Source of the DNA: Butyricicoccus sp.
GTDB taxonomy: Bacteria; Bacillota; Clostridia; Oscillospirales; Butyricicoccaceae
Assembly (NCBI GenBank): GCA_020025885.1
Contig: JAHHRJ010000055.1
Location: 1-11,146 of the forward strand
Length of the DNA: 11,146 bases
Direction: 5' to 3'
The notes beneath the pieces were generated by a model that had not been told where the DNA came from, made no database searches, and worked only from the letters and a program-made list of their open reading frames with translations. The translations under genes and the position numbers were made by a program. Of this stretch, positions 5,470 through 11,146 are shown in pieces. The first letter of the stretch is position 1; every line of letters begins with the position of its first letter.

Positions 5470-5491
5470 TTGTATTATTAACTTAATACAA
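5470..5491 (-). promoter_or_regulatory. Probable GntR operator
   Basis: TTGTATTA (5470-5477) and TAATACAA (5484-5491) are perfect reverse complements with a 6-base centre. The repeat touches the -10 box and covers the expected transcription start of the gntR operon, so binding would block initiation. Half-site spacing and AT-rich composition suit a YtrA-type dimer. Confidence 0.7.
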
Positions 5492-5519
5492 ATATACATT
5501 ATCGTTTCTGCTTTGTCAA
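5491..5519 (-). promoter_or_regulatory. Promoter of the gntR-ABC operon
   Basis: On the minus strand TTGACA (5514-5519), a 17-base spacer and TATATT (5491-5496) form a strong vegetative promoter, consistent with a promoter held down by a repressor. Confidence 0.8.
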
Positions 5520-5570
5520 GAACTTTTTAAAAAATTTTTTACAACACAAAATTTCTGATTTTCTGCATAT

Positions 5571-5609
5571 AAAAACCCCGAACCTATCCCATACGCGATA
5601 GATTCGAGG
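5571..5609 (-). terminator. Terminator of trmB
   Basis: On the minus strand a 13-bp stem (5597-5609 with 5576-5588, two or three G-U pairs) with an 8-base loop is followed by five T residues, just past the trmB stop codon. Confidence 0.88.
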
Positions 5610-5616
5610 GCGGTGA

Positions 5617-6273
5617 TTACTTCAGCAGATTTTGCTCAATACGCTTTCTCGCTTCCACGCGATAAATACGATACCCTTGAGAAGAGAATTTCTCCTCATA
5701 CTCCGTCATAATATTATCATAGTCCGATTTGTGCAGATCGAGCGAAATATTTTGCAGCAGCCATCCATTCTGGCACAACTCACCCAGCGACCACTCAAAC
5801 AGGCGCTGATTGTCTGTCTTAAAGAAGATCGCACCATCTTCTTTAAGGATCTCGTCATAGACTGCAAGGAAGGCACGCCAAGTCAGGCGACGCTTGCGCT
5901 GGCGATTGGGTGGCCACGGATCGGAGAAATTGAGATAGATCAGAGAAACCTCTCCCGGCGCAAAAATTTCGTTCAGTGCCGCAGCATCAAAAGACAAAAA
6001 GCGCAGATTTGGCAGTTCTTCGCTGACAGCCTTTTCGGTTGCCATAATCAGTGCGCCTTCTTCTTTTTCGATCGCAACAAAGTTGATTTCTGGATTGCGG
6101 CGTGCATTTTCCAGAATAAAGCGTCCCTTACCGCAGCCGATTTCCAGACGAATGGGGTTATCATTTCCAAATAGCTGCTTCCATGCGCCACGCTGGGCTC
6201 TTGGGTCTTCTACCATAACAGATGCACACTGTGCAAAGCGTACATCCAGATTCTTCTTTTTGCGCATTCTCAT
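5617..6273 (-). CDS. trmB: tRNA (guanine-N7-)-methyltransferase
   Basis: TrmB transfers a methyl group from S-adenosylmethionine to N7 of G46 in the variable loop of tRNAs. The protein has the Rossmann-like SAM motif IRLEIGCGKGRF (about 41-52 with the chosen start), an acidic AIEKE end of strand 2, and the family hallmark NFSDPWPP (about 115-122) followed by KRRLT; FFKTDN and the C-terminal TEYEEKF region complete it. Normal length, about 218 residues. The first ATG (6280-6282) lies one base from the GGAGG (6284-6288), too close to use; the ATG at 6271-6273 is spaced 10 bases and gives an MRMRKKKNLD start like its relatives, so I chose it. Monocistronic with its own promoter and terminator. 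Confidence 0.93.
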   Translation of the reverse strand: MRMRKKKNLDVRFAQCASVMVEDPRAQRGAWKQLFGNDNPIRLEIGCGKGRFILENARRNPEINFVAIEKEEGALIMATEKAVSEELPNLRFLSFDAAALNEIFAPGEVSLIYLNFSDPWPPNRQRKRRLTWRAFLAVYDEILKEDGAIFFKTDNQRLFEWSLGELCQNGWLLQNISLDLHKSDYDNIMTEYEEKFSSQGYRIYRVEARKRIEQNLLK

Positions 6274-6311
6274 GCGTTTCATTCCTCCAAACCGAAACTC
6301 TTTGTGCCATT

Positions 6312-6341
6312 ATTATAGCGTGTTTTCCCATTCATTTGCAA
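6312..6341 (-). promoter_or_regulatory. Promoter of trmB
   Basis: On the minus strand TTGCAA (6336-6341), an 18-base spacer and a perfect TATAAT (6312-6317) precede trmB by about 38 bases. Confidence 0.7.
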
Positions 6342-6372
6342 GTATATCCGACATTTTTCTGAAAGAGTGTGC

Positions 6373-6399
6373 AAAAACAGCCTCCCAAATGGGAGGCTG
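6373..6399 (-). terminator. Terminator ending the hairpin-rich 45-aa peptide locus
   Basis: On the minus strand CAGCCTCCC-attt-GGGAGGCTG, a perfect 9-bp GC-rich stem with a 4-base loop, is followed by TTTTTG. It can only serve a minus-strand transcript arriving from higher coordinates, and the only candidate is the small ORF at 6530-6667 with its structured 3' region. Confidence 0.85.
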
Positions 6400-6461
6400 C
6401 TCAGCGTGTCAAAAAAGTCACTGTGCCCTTTTTATTTTGGAACGAAGCGACCTTAAATTTT

Positions 6462-6586
6462 CAAAATCCAAGGACATGCGCCTTGGATTTTGCCCGTGAC
6501 CCGCGCAAACGTGTGCGAAACCAGGGGTATCAGAGCCAGTTTCTACCGGAACTGGCTCTGTATCTAGGGGGACTGGGTTCCCCTGG
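6462..6586 (-). repeat. Cluster of strong hairpins over and after the 45-aa ORF
   Basis: Three hairpins lie in a row. CAAAATCCAAGG (6462-6473) pairs perfectly with CCTTGGATTTTG (6481-6492). CAGAGCCAGTT (6531-6541) pairs perfectly with AACTGGCTCTG (6550-6560). CTAGGGG (6564-6570) pairs with CCCCTGG (6580-6586). A further CCAGGGG at 6521-6527 is a perfect alternative partner for CCCCTGG at 6580-6586, so two exclusive folds are possible. Two of the hairpins lie inside the last third of the small ORF. Followed by a terminator at 6373-6399, this looks like a structured transcript with a regulatory or stabilising role. Confidence 0.6.
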
Positions 6587-6667
6587 AAAGGCTGTCAAAG
6601 TAAGAAAGCTTACAAGAAAAATCAGCAGACACCCCAAAGCACCAGATGCGAAAGTTTTAATTTTCAT
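6530..6667 (-). CDS. Putative 45-aa single-pass membrane peptide
   Basis: I do not recognise a family. The start ATG (6665-6667) is 8 bases after GAGGAG (6676-6681). The frame begins with a basic MKIKTF, followed by one hydrophobic segment of about 20 residues (ASGALGCLLIFLVSFLTLTA) that could be a signal anchor or membrane helix, then a Pro/Arg-rich polar tail ending R-N-W-L. The size and build resemble type I toxin peptides, and also many unrelated small membrane proteins. The tail is encoded by two strong RNA hairpins, so its residues may be dictated by RNA structure, or the ORF may be incidental to a non-coding RNA. A promoter-like pair lies at 6741-6769 and a terminator at 6373-6399. The same frame stays open upstream to about 6769, but without a ribosome binding site. 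Confidence 0.45.
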   Translation of the reverse strand: MKIKTFASGALGCLLIFLVSFLTLTAFPGEPSPPRYRASSGRNWL

Positions 6668-6740
6668 TTTACACACTCCTCTTCGACCGTGATTGGTTGC
6701 AATCTCTCGGATTTTATGTGTCACTGCTTTTGTTATGTAC

Positions 6741-6769
6741 AGTTTATTACAATTTATTTTCTTTATCAA
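6741..6769 (-). promoter_or_regulatory. Putative promoter of the 45-aa peptide transcript
   Basis: On the minus strand TTGATA (6764-6769), a 17-base spacer and TAAACT (6741-6746). The -10 box is only a fair match in an AT-rich stretch, so this is uncertain. Confidence 0.4.
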
Positions 6770-6847
6770 TTTTAAAAGCTACGCTGCCACTTAGATATCC
6801 CGCGAGAAAGTATTTTTGAAACCACAGTGGGGAATATGACCCCAAAA

Positions 6848-6876
6848 TTGACAGCACTTCCTAAAGCCGTTATAAT
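6848..6876 (+). promoter_or_regulatory. Consensus sigma-A promoter of malQ
   Basis: TTGACA (6848-6853), a 17-base spacer and TATAAT (6871-6876) match the vegetative consensus exactly. The leader to the malQ ATG is only about 40 bases. No catabolite-repression (cre) site was recognised by eye. Confidence 0.88.
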
Positions 6877-6921
6877 CACAGTAGTATTGCCCTCATTTTA
6901 TGAATTAAGGATGGATTTCTC

Positions 6922-8583
6922 ATGGCATTTCACCGCGCAAGTGGTGTGCTCATGCACATCACCTCTCTGCCCTCTCCCCATGGCATTGGCTCATTGGGAC
7001 AGGCTGCTTTCGATTTTATAGACTTTCTGCGGGATGCAGGACAACGCTATTGGCAGGTACTCCCACTTGGGCATACCAGCTTTGGCGACTCTCCCTATCA
7101 GTGTTATTCCGCCGCTGCGGGTAATCCGCTCCTCATTGACCTCGATCAGCTTGTCACAGATGGACTGCTGACCGCCGATGAAGTCCGCGCTGCTGACCAA
7201 AACTGGAACCCTGACAAGATAGACTACGTGCAGGTGATCGCATCGCATTATCCCTTGCTGCGCCGCGCATATGAACGCGCACAGGAAATGCCCCAGATCA
7301 TGGCAGCTGTACAAGCATTCCGCACGCATGCCGCTGAATGGATCGAAGACTATGCGCTGTTTATGGCACTCAAAGAAGAGCGCTTCGAGCTTGCTCCACT
7401 TTGGGAATGGACAGATCCCGCACTGCTGCACCGTGACCCAGATGCACTGGCTGCTGCACATGAGGAACTGAAACAGGAAATCGACTTTCGTGTATTCCTG
7501 CAAACGATCTTCTTTGCCCAGTGGGGCGCTTTGCGTGCCTATGCTGCAAAGGCTGGCGTCCGCATCATTGGCGATATTCCAATCTACGTTTCTCCAGATT
7601 CCTCTGACGTATGGCAGCACCCCTCTTTGTTTCAGGTCGATGTCGATTGCAAACCGAAAAAGGTTGCTGGCGTACCGCCTGACTATTACTCTGCAAACGG
7701 TCAGCTATGGGGCAATCCTGTTTATAACTGGAAAGAGCACGAAAAAACCGCGTATGCTTGGTGGATCTGGCGAATCCAGCAGAATGCTGATTTGTTCGAC
7801 GTGATTCGTATGGACCATTTCCGCGGCTTTGAGTCCTATTGGGAAATTGATTCCAAAGAAGAAACTGCAATCCATGGTGTTTGGCGCAAAGGTCCTGGCA
7901 TGAAGCTGTTCCGCGCACTGGATGCCGCCATCCCAAATCTGCCCATGATCGCAGAAGATCTTGGTATTTTGACAGATAAAGTCAAAGCACTTCTGCGCAG
8001 TACCGGATTCCCCGGCATGCGTGTGATGATTTTCGGCTTCAACCGTTTTGATGACAACGACCATCTGCCCCATAACTATCCTGTCAATTGTATCGCTTAT
8101 ACCGCTACCCATGACTCACAATCCATCTGTGAGCAGATCATGGATCTATGCACACCGGAGGATGCGGACTTTGCAAAGTCCTATATCCGCTGGGACACGC
8201 GCGAACCGCTTGCATGGTCTGCAATCCGCACCCTGTTTGCGTCTCCGGCCGCCATTGCAATGACCACCATGCAGGATTTACTGAACCTTGGTGCAGACAG
8301 CCGTATGAATGTCCCATCCACGCTAGGCAGTAACTGGGCATGGCGTGTGCGCCGTGAGGGACTCAATGCCGATGTTGCCGCATTCCTGCGTGGTGTTACA
8401 GACACCACACGGCGTCTGCATCCACTCCCCACAATTTTCGAGGAGCAGCCGCTCGATGAGATTGAAGTGGTGCCTGTGACCCGCGATATGGATTATGGTG
8501 CACGCCGATACTGGACAGATGTACAGGAACAATATGACCTACTGAAAAAAGCAAACGTCTTTTTGAGTCGTTTTGAATCATAA
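6922..8583 (+). CDS. malQ: 4-alpha-glucanotransferase (amylomaltase)
   Basis: MalQ (GH77) moves alpha-1,4-glucan chains between maltodextrins in the cytosol, for maltose/glycogen use. The 553-residue protein opens with the family signature RASGVLMHITSLPSPHGIG and contains GDSPYQCYSAAAGNPLLIDL, GDIPIYVSPDSSDVW and GVPPDYYSANGQLWGNPVYNW. The expected catalytic acids are present: nucleophile Asp298 in RMDHF, acid/base Glu345 in AEDLG, and Asp398 in THD. After the last Asp the usual N-D-T is replaced by S-Q-S (residues 399-401), a subgroup variant or a subsite change. AAGGA lies 10 bases before the chosen ATG. It has its own consensus promoter, and the HAD-LUD gene follows 59 bases later on the same strand. 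Confidence 0.95.
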   Translation: MAFHRASGVLMHITSLPSPHGIGSLGQAAFDFIDFLRDAGQRYWQVLPLGHTSFGDSPYQCYSAAAGNPLLIDLDQLVTDGLLTADEVRAADQNWNPDKIDYVQVIASHYPLLRRAYERAQEMPQIMAAVQAFRTHAAEWIEDYALFMALKEERFELAPLWEWTDPALLHRDPDALAAAHEELKQEIDFRVFLQTIFFAQWGALRAYAAKAGVRIIGDIPIYVSPDSSDVWQHPSLFQVDVDCKPKKVAGVPPDYYSANGQLWGNPVYNWKEHEKTAYAWWIWRIQQNADLFDVIRMDHFRGFESYWEIDSKEETAIHGVWRKGPGMKLFRALDAAIPNLPMIAEDLGILTDKVKALLRSTGFPGMRVMIFGFNRFDDNDHLPHNYPVNCIAYTATHDSQSICEQIMDLCTPEDADFAKSYIRWDTREPLAWSAIRTLFASPAAIAMTTMQDLLNLGADSRMNVPSTLGSNWAWRVRREGLNADVAAFLRGVTDTTRRLHPLPTIFEEQPLDEIEVVPVTRDMDYGARRYWTDVQEQYDLLKKANVFLSRFES

Positions 8584-8642
8584 CTGTGTTGTGCAGACGA
8601 TCGATTTGATATCTGTATAACCGAAAGGAGAACGCTAAAACC

Positions 8643-9869
8643 ATGAGCATCAAAGCTGTAATTTTTGATTTAGACGGCACTCTGCTTGACACCTTGGGTG
8701 ATCTGGCAAACGCCGTCAATGCTGCAATGCGTCATTACAATTTCCCCCTTCTAAGTGAAGATGAAGTATGTGCCCGCGTTGGAAATGGCGTGCGCCGCCT
8801 GATTGAGCGCAGTGCCCCAGCCGGTACAGAGGAAGCTGTCATAGATGACTGCCTCAAGCGCTTCCAAGAACACTATGAGGAACACCTTGTTGAGCGTACC
8901 CACCCGTATCAAGGCATTCCAGCCGTGATCGATGCATTCCATAGCCGCGGTGTGCGCATGACTGTACTTTCCAATAAGTATCAAGCCGCTGCGGATCGAC
9001 TGGTTTCACATTACTTCCCCAGTCAAATGGCACTCACACGCGGCGAGCTTCCGGGCGTACCACGCAAGCCAGATCCGACTTCCACCCACCAAATCTTATC
9101 TGCGCTTGGTGTGAAGCCAGACGAAGTGTTGTATATTGGTGACAGTGATGTGGATATGCAGACGGCAACCGCTGCTGGCGTGACTGCAATCGGTGCACTC
9201 TGGGGTTTCCGTGACCGTGAATCCCTTCTTTCAGCGGGTGCAGAGCATATCGCGGAACATCCCGAAGACCTCATTCAGCTGCTCGACCGCTTGCAGCTCG
9301 ATGCCGCATTACATGCATTTGAGAAAAACGGATTCACCTCCATATTCTGTGCCACACCGGCACAGGCAGCCGACTATATTGCAAGTCAATGTCATGGTAA
9401 AACCGTTGGCATGGGCGGTTCTGTTACGCTGGATACACTCGGTGTCTACGAGCTTTTGCAGAAGGATGCCGATGTACATTGGCACTGGAAAGGCGATGAT
9501 ATGATTACCTCTGGCGACGTATTTTTGACCTCTGCAAATGCAGTCTCCGCGGCGGGTGAAATCATAAACATTGATGGTGCATGCAACCGGATCGCAGCTT
9601 CGGTTTACGGCTTTGATACCTGCTATGTTGTTTGTGGTATCAACAAGCTCACTCCAGACCTTGACAGTGCCATGCGCCGTGCACGTGAAATCGCCGCACC
9701 ACTCAATGCAAAGCGACTCAATAAGCGCACCCCTTGCGTAGTTGATGGACAATGTCACGACTGCCATAGTCCTGAGCGCATCTGTCGTGCCATGACCGTT
9801 GCGATGGCACCGCCTGGCCGCATGTCTCACTATGAGATCATTCTGGTTGGCGAAAATCTCGGGTATTAA
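8643..9869 (+). CDS. HAD phosphatase (Gph-like) fused to a LUD domain
   Basis: One 408-residue ORF joins two normally separate proteins. Residues 1-218 are a HAD-superfamily phosphatase of the phosphoglycolate phosphatase type: motif I FDLDGT with Asp9/Asp11, a helical cap, motif II Ser110 in VLSNK, motif III Lys142 in RKPDP, and motif IV GDSDVD (Asp167/Asp171). Residues about 220-408 are a complete LUD domain (lactate utilization, DUF162): GMGGSVTLDTLG (256-267), TSANAVSAAGEIINIDG, the AAPLNAKRL block (351-359), and a TPC-C-DC-SPERIC cysteine cluster (Cys365, 371, 374, 381), ending GENLGY. All key residues of both halves look intact. The HAD half would remove phosphate from a small metabolite; the LUD function is uncertain. 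AAAGGAG precedes the ATG. It is probably co-transcribed with malQ, and a terminator follows directly. Confidence 0.88.
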   Translation: MSIKAVIFDLDGTLLDTLGDLANAVNAAMRHYNFPLLSEDEVCARVGNGVRRLIERSAPAGTEEAVIDDCLKRFQEHYEEHLVERTHPYQGIPAVIDAFHSRGVRMTVLSNKYQAAADRLVSHYFPSQMALTRGELPGVPRKPDPTSTHQILSALGVKPDEVLYIGDSDVDMQTATAAGVTAIGALWGFRDRESLLSAGAEHIAEHPEDLIQLLDRLQLDAALHAFEKNGFTSIFCATPAQAADYIASQCHGKTVGMGGSVTLDTLGVYELLQKDADVHWHWKGDDMITSGDVFLTSANAVSAAGEIINIDGACNRIAASVYGFDTCYVVCGINKLTPDLDSAMRRAREIAAPLNAKRLNKRTPCVVDGQCHDCHSPERICRAMTVAMAPPGRMSHYEIILVGENLGY

Positions 9870-9874
9870 ACAGC

Positions 9875-9904
9875 AAAAAACAGGCACGAACATGCCTGTT
9901 TTTT
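9875..9904. terminator. Bidirectional terminator between the HAD-LUD gene and rsmI
   Basis: CAGGCA-cgaaca-TGCCTG is flanked by six A residues on one side and seven T residues on the other, so it works for both convergent genes. It lies 5 bases after one stop codon and 4 before the other. Confidence 0.9.
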
Positions 9905-9908
9905 TATT

Positions 9909-10760
9909 TTATGACTCTTGTTCTCGTAATGCCAGCTGATAGAGTGCATTTTTCTTGACACCGCACTCTGCTGAAACCATCTTGACGGCATCTTTAAGCG
10001 TTTCCCCTGCCGCAAGACGCACCTGTACCGCCTGCAATGCGCGATCCATCGCCGCATCTGCATCCTCTTCGGTCACCACTTCCGGCGCTCCCTCCACAAT
10101 AAGCACAAATTCTCCGCGTGGTGCATTGTCTGCATAATAGGCAACCGCCCTGCCCAGCGTACAGCGGCGCGTTTCTTCATGCAGCTTGGTCAGCTCACGT
10201 GACAATGCAATGTGTCGTTCTGCACCAAACGCCGCGCAAAGATCATCCAGTGTCGCACGGAGCTTATGCGGTGCCTCATAGAAGATCATTGTGCGCTTTT
10301 CGTCACGCAATGCGTTGAGATGTGCACGCCGTGCCTTCTTATTGACCGAAAGGAATCCCTCAAAACACCAGCGTCCCGTTGGCAAGCCAGAAGCCGCGAG
10401 CGCACAGACTGCCGCACAGCAGCCGGGCACCGGAATCACCGGAATACCTTCGGGTGCACACAGCGCAACCAAATCTTCTCCCGGATCAGAGACCGCTGGT
10501 GTACCTGCATCCGTAACCAGCGCACAATGTTCCCCTGCCAAAAGGCGTGCAAGAATTTCCTCACCGCGCTGTCTGCGGTTGTGTTCATAATAACTAATGA
10601 GCGGCTTTGCTGGCAGATCCAGCGCAGTCATCAGCTTCTTGGTTACGCGTGTATCTTCTGCTGCAATAAAATCCACCTCGCGCATCACCTCACAGGCACG
10701 CGGAGAGAAATCACCTAAATTTCCAATCGGTGTAGCAACCAGATATAATGTACCAGGCAT
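9909..10760 (-). CDS. rsmI: 16S rRNA (cytidine1402-2'-O)-methyltransferase
   Basis: RsmI 2'-O-methylates C1402 in the decoding centre of 16S rRNA using S-adenosylmethionine. The 283-residue protein has the tetrapyrrole-methylase fold signatures of the family: GTLYLVATPIGNLGD at the N-terminus, AAEDTRVTKKLM, SYYEHNRRQRGEEI, VTDAGTPAVSDPGEDLV, and a C-terminal DAVKMVSAECGVKKNALYQLAL helix-turn-helix-like end. The length is typical. A GTG four codons upstream (10770-10772) overlaps the AAAGG ribosome binding site, so the ATG at 10758-10760, spaced about 11 bases, is the better start. The MITE-like copy 2 begins only 94 bases upstream, leaving little room for the promoter, which I could not place confidently. 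Confidence 0.94.
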   Translation of the reverse strand: MPGTLYLVATPIGNLGDFSPRACEVMREVDFIAAEDTRVTKKLMTALDLPAKPLISYYEHNRRQRGEEILARLLAGEHCALVTDAGTPAVSDPGEDLVALCAPEGIPVIPVPGCCAAVCALAASGLPTGRWCFEGFLSVNKKARRAHLNALRDEKRTMIFYEAPHKLRATLDDLCAAFGAERHIALSRELTKLHEETRRCTLGRAVAYYADNAPRGEFVLIVEGAPEVVTEEDADAAMDRALQAVQVRLAAGETLKDAVKMVSAECGVKKNALYQLALREQES

Positions 10761-10853
10761 ATGAAAAAACACCTTTCTATCTTACTTTCTATAAAAATAC
10801 TTTATCATCACATATACCACAGCAATTCCTATGCGACTTCATTTTTTATTCTT

Positions 10854-11017
10854 AGGGCGTATCTGAAAAACAAAGAAATCGACGAACTTTTTGCAATGAG
10901 TGTGTAGATGCAAGGCAAAAAACGCAGGAATCCTTGATGGATTTCGAGTATTTTTGATGTAGCAGATGCCGCTCATTGTAGAAAAAGACCAGAATTTTGA
11001 CTTTTCAGATAGCCCCT
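10854..11017. mobile_element. MITE-like element, copy 2
   Basis: A 164-bp second copy of the element at 394-556, in the same orientation. Terminal repeats are AGGGCGTATCTGAAAA (10854-10869) and TTTTCAGATAGCCCCT (11002-11017), matching at 14 of 16 positions. By hand alignment it differs from copy 1 by about 17 substitutions and a one-base insertion. The internal GGAATCC hairpin is kept with one G-T change. A short frame across it (10839-11051, minus) is not a credible gene. The left flank ends in TA, but the right flank begins TC, so a TA duplication is not intact here. Confidence 0.75.
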
Positions 11018-11094
11018 CAATGATAGGCTCTTCTATGACCATCTGCTTCAATTATCCATGGAAGAACTGTTTCCATTGTCCCATCCTTGCATAT
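11017..11094 (-). pseudogene. Possible coding remnant between two mobile elements
   Basis: One minus-strand frame stays open for about 26 codons from the IS200/IS605-type end to a TGA that overlaps the MITE-like terminus. It reads ...KDGTMETVLPWIIEADGHR and ends RAYH. It has balanced, protein-like composition, but there is no ribosome binding site or clear start, and I recognise no family. It may be the tail of a gene cut by the neighbouring insertions, or chance. Confidence 0.2.
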
Positions 11095-11146
11095 TGACAC
11101 TCCCCACGGCTAAAGCCGGGGGATTCTCGGTTCGCTGACCGCAGCC
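11094..11146 (-). mobile_element. Right end of an IS200/IS605-type (TnpB) element, partial
   Basis: The window ends in a sequence typical of the right end of IS605/IS1341-group elements. Read on the minus strand it is AGAATCCCCCGGCTTTAGCC followed by GTGGGGAGTGTCAA. The hairpin CCCC-CGGC / GCCG-(T)-GGGG with a TTTA loop lies at 11102-11122, and a second small CGGT/ACCG stem lies at 11128-11141. In such elements this end also forms the 3' scaffold of the omega RNA that guides the TnpB nuclease, with the guide copied from the flank beyond the end (here leftward from about 11094). The tnpB gene would be outside the window on the minus strand. Confidence 0.7.

Noticed and set aside
6991..7620. 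209-codon minus-strand ORF opposite malQ
   Set aside because: It is a shadow of the conserved malQ frame and has no family features.
9309..9893. 194-codon minus-strand ORF opposite the LUD domain
   Set aside because: It is antisense to a clear LUD coding region and passes through the bidirectional terminator.
10212..10718. 168-codon plus-strand ORF opposite rsmI
   Set aside because: It is antisense to the conserved RsmI motifs and has no recognisable domain.
10761..10853. Promoter of rsmI, for example TTGCTG with TAAAGT or AAGTAT
   Set aside because: No pair gives both acceptable boxes and spacing, so I did not annotate one.
10839..11051. 70-codon minus-strand ORF
   Set aside because: Most of it is the MITE-like element read through, and copy 1 does not preserve the frame as a gene.

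Overview
The window looks like a chromosomal segment of an anaerobic Firmicute of class Clostridia, probably Oscillospirales/Ruminococcaceae-like. This is inferred from the infC-rpmI-rplT operon with a leader attenuator, a DUF1292 (YrzB-like) protein, a YtrA-type GntR/ABC cassette, a LUD-domain protein, near-consensus sigma-A promoters, strong AGGAGG ribosome binding sites and moderate GC. I cannot fix the genus.

Layout: (1) 1-80, the 3' part of a tRNA-Gly(GCC) and its terminator. (2) About 97-670, a wrecked ISL3-family insertion sequence. Its transposase survives only as an N-terminal stub and a C-terminal piece, and a ~163-bp MITE-like element sits exactly between them. (3) 783-1105, a complete minus-strand unit (promoter, 5' hairpin, ribosome binding site, 30-codon ORF, terminator) encoding an unrecognised small acidic peptide. 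(4) 1253-1457, a structured minus-strand RNA that best fits 6S RNA, then DUF1292. (5) 1991-3493, infC-rpmI-rplT with a consensus promoter, an attenuator leader and an AUU start for IF3. (6) 3499-5519, a minus-strand gntR-ABC ATPase-ABC permease operon with an inverted-repeat operator over its promoter. (7) 5571-6341, trmB. (8) 6373-6769, a 45-codon membrane peptide gene embedded in and followed by a cluster of strong hairpins ending in a terminator. (9) 6848-9904, malQ followed by an unusual single-ORF fusion of a HAD phosphatase to a LUD domain. (10) 9909-10760, rsmI on the minus strand. (11) 10854-11146, a second copy of the MITE-like element, a short apparent coding remnant, and the right end of an IS200/IS605-type (TnpB/omega-RNA) element running off the window.

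Most of the window is core housekeeping: translation initiation and large-subunit proteins, tRNA m7G46 and 16S rRNA C1402 methylation, and alpha-glucan metabolism. The accessory material sits next to the tRNA and at the right edge. The least explained items are the 30-aa peptide gene, the hairpin-rich 45-aa peptide locus, the HAD-LUD fusion, and the MITE family with one copy at a deletion junction in an ISL3 transposase. No complete new defence or mobile system is visible.
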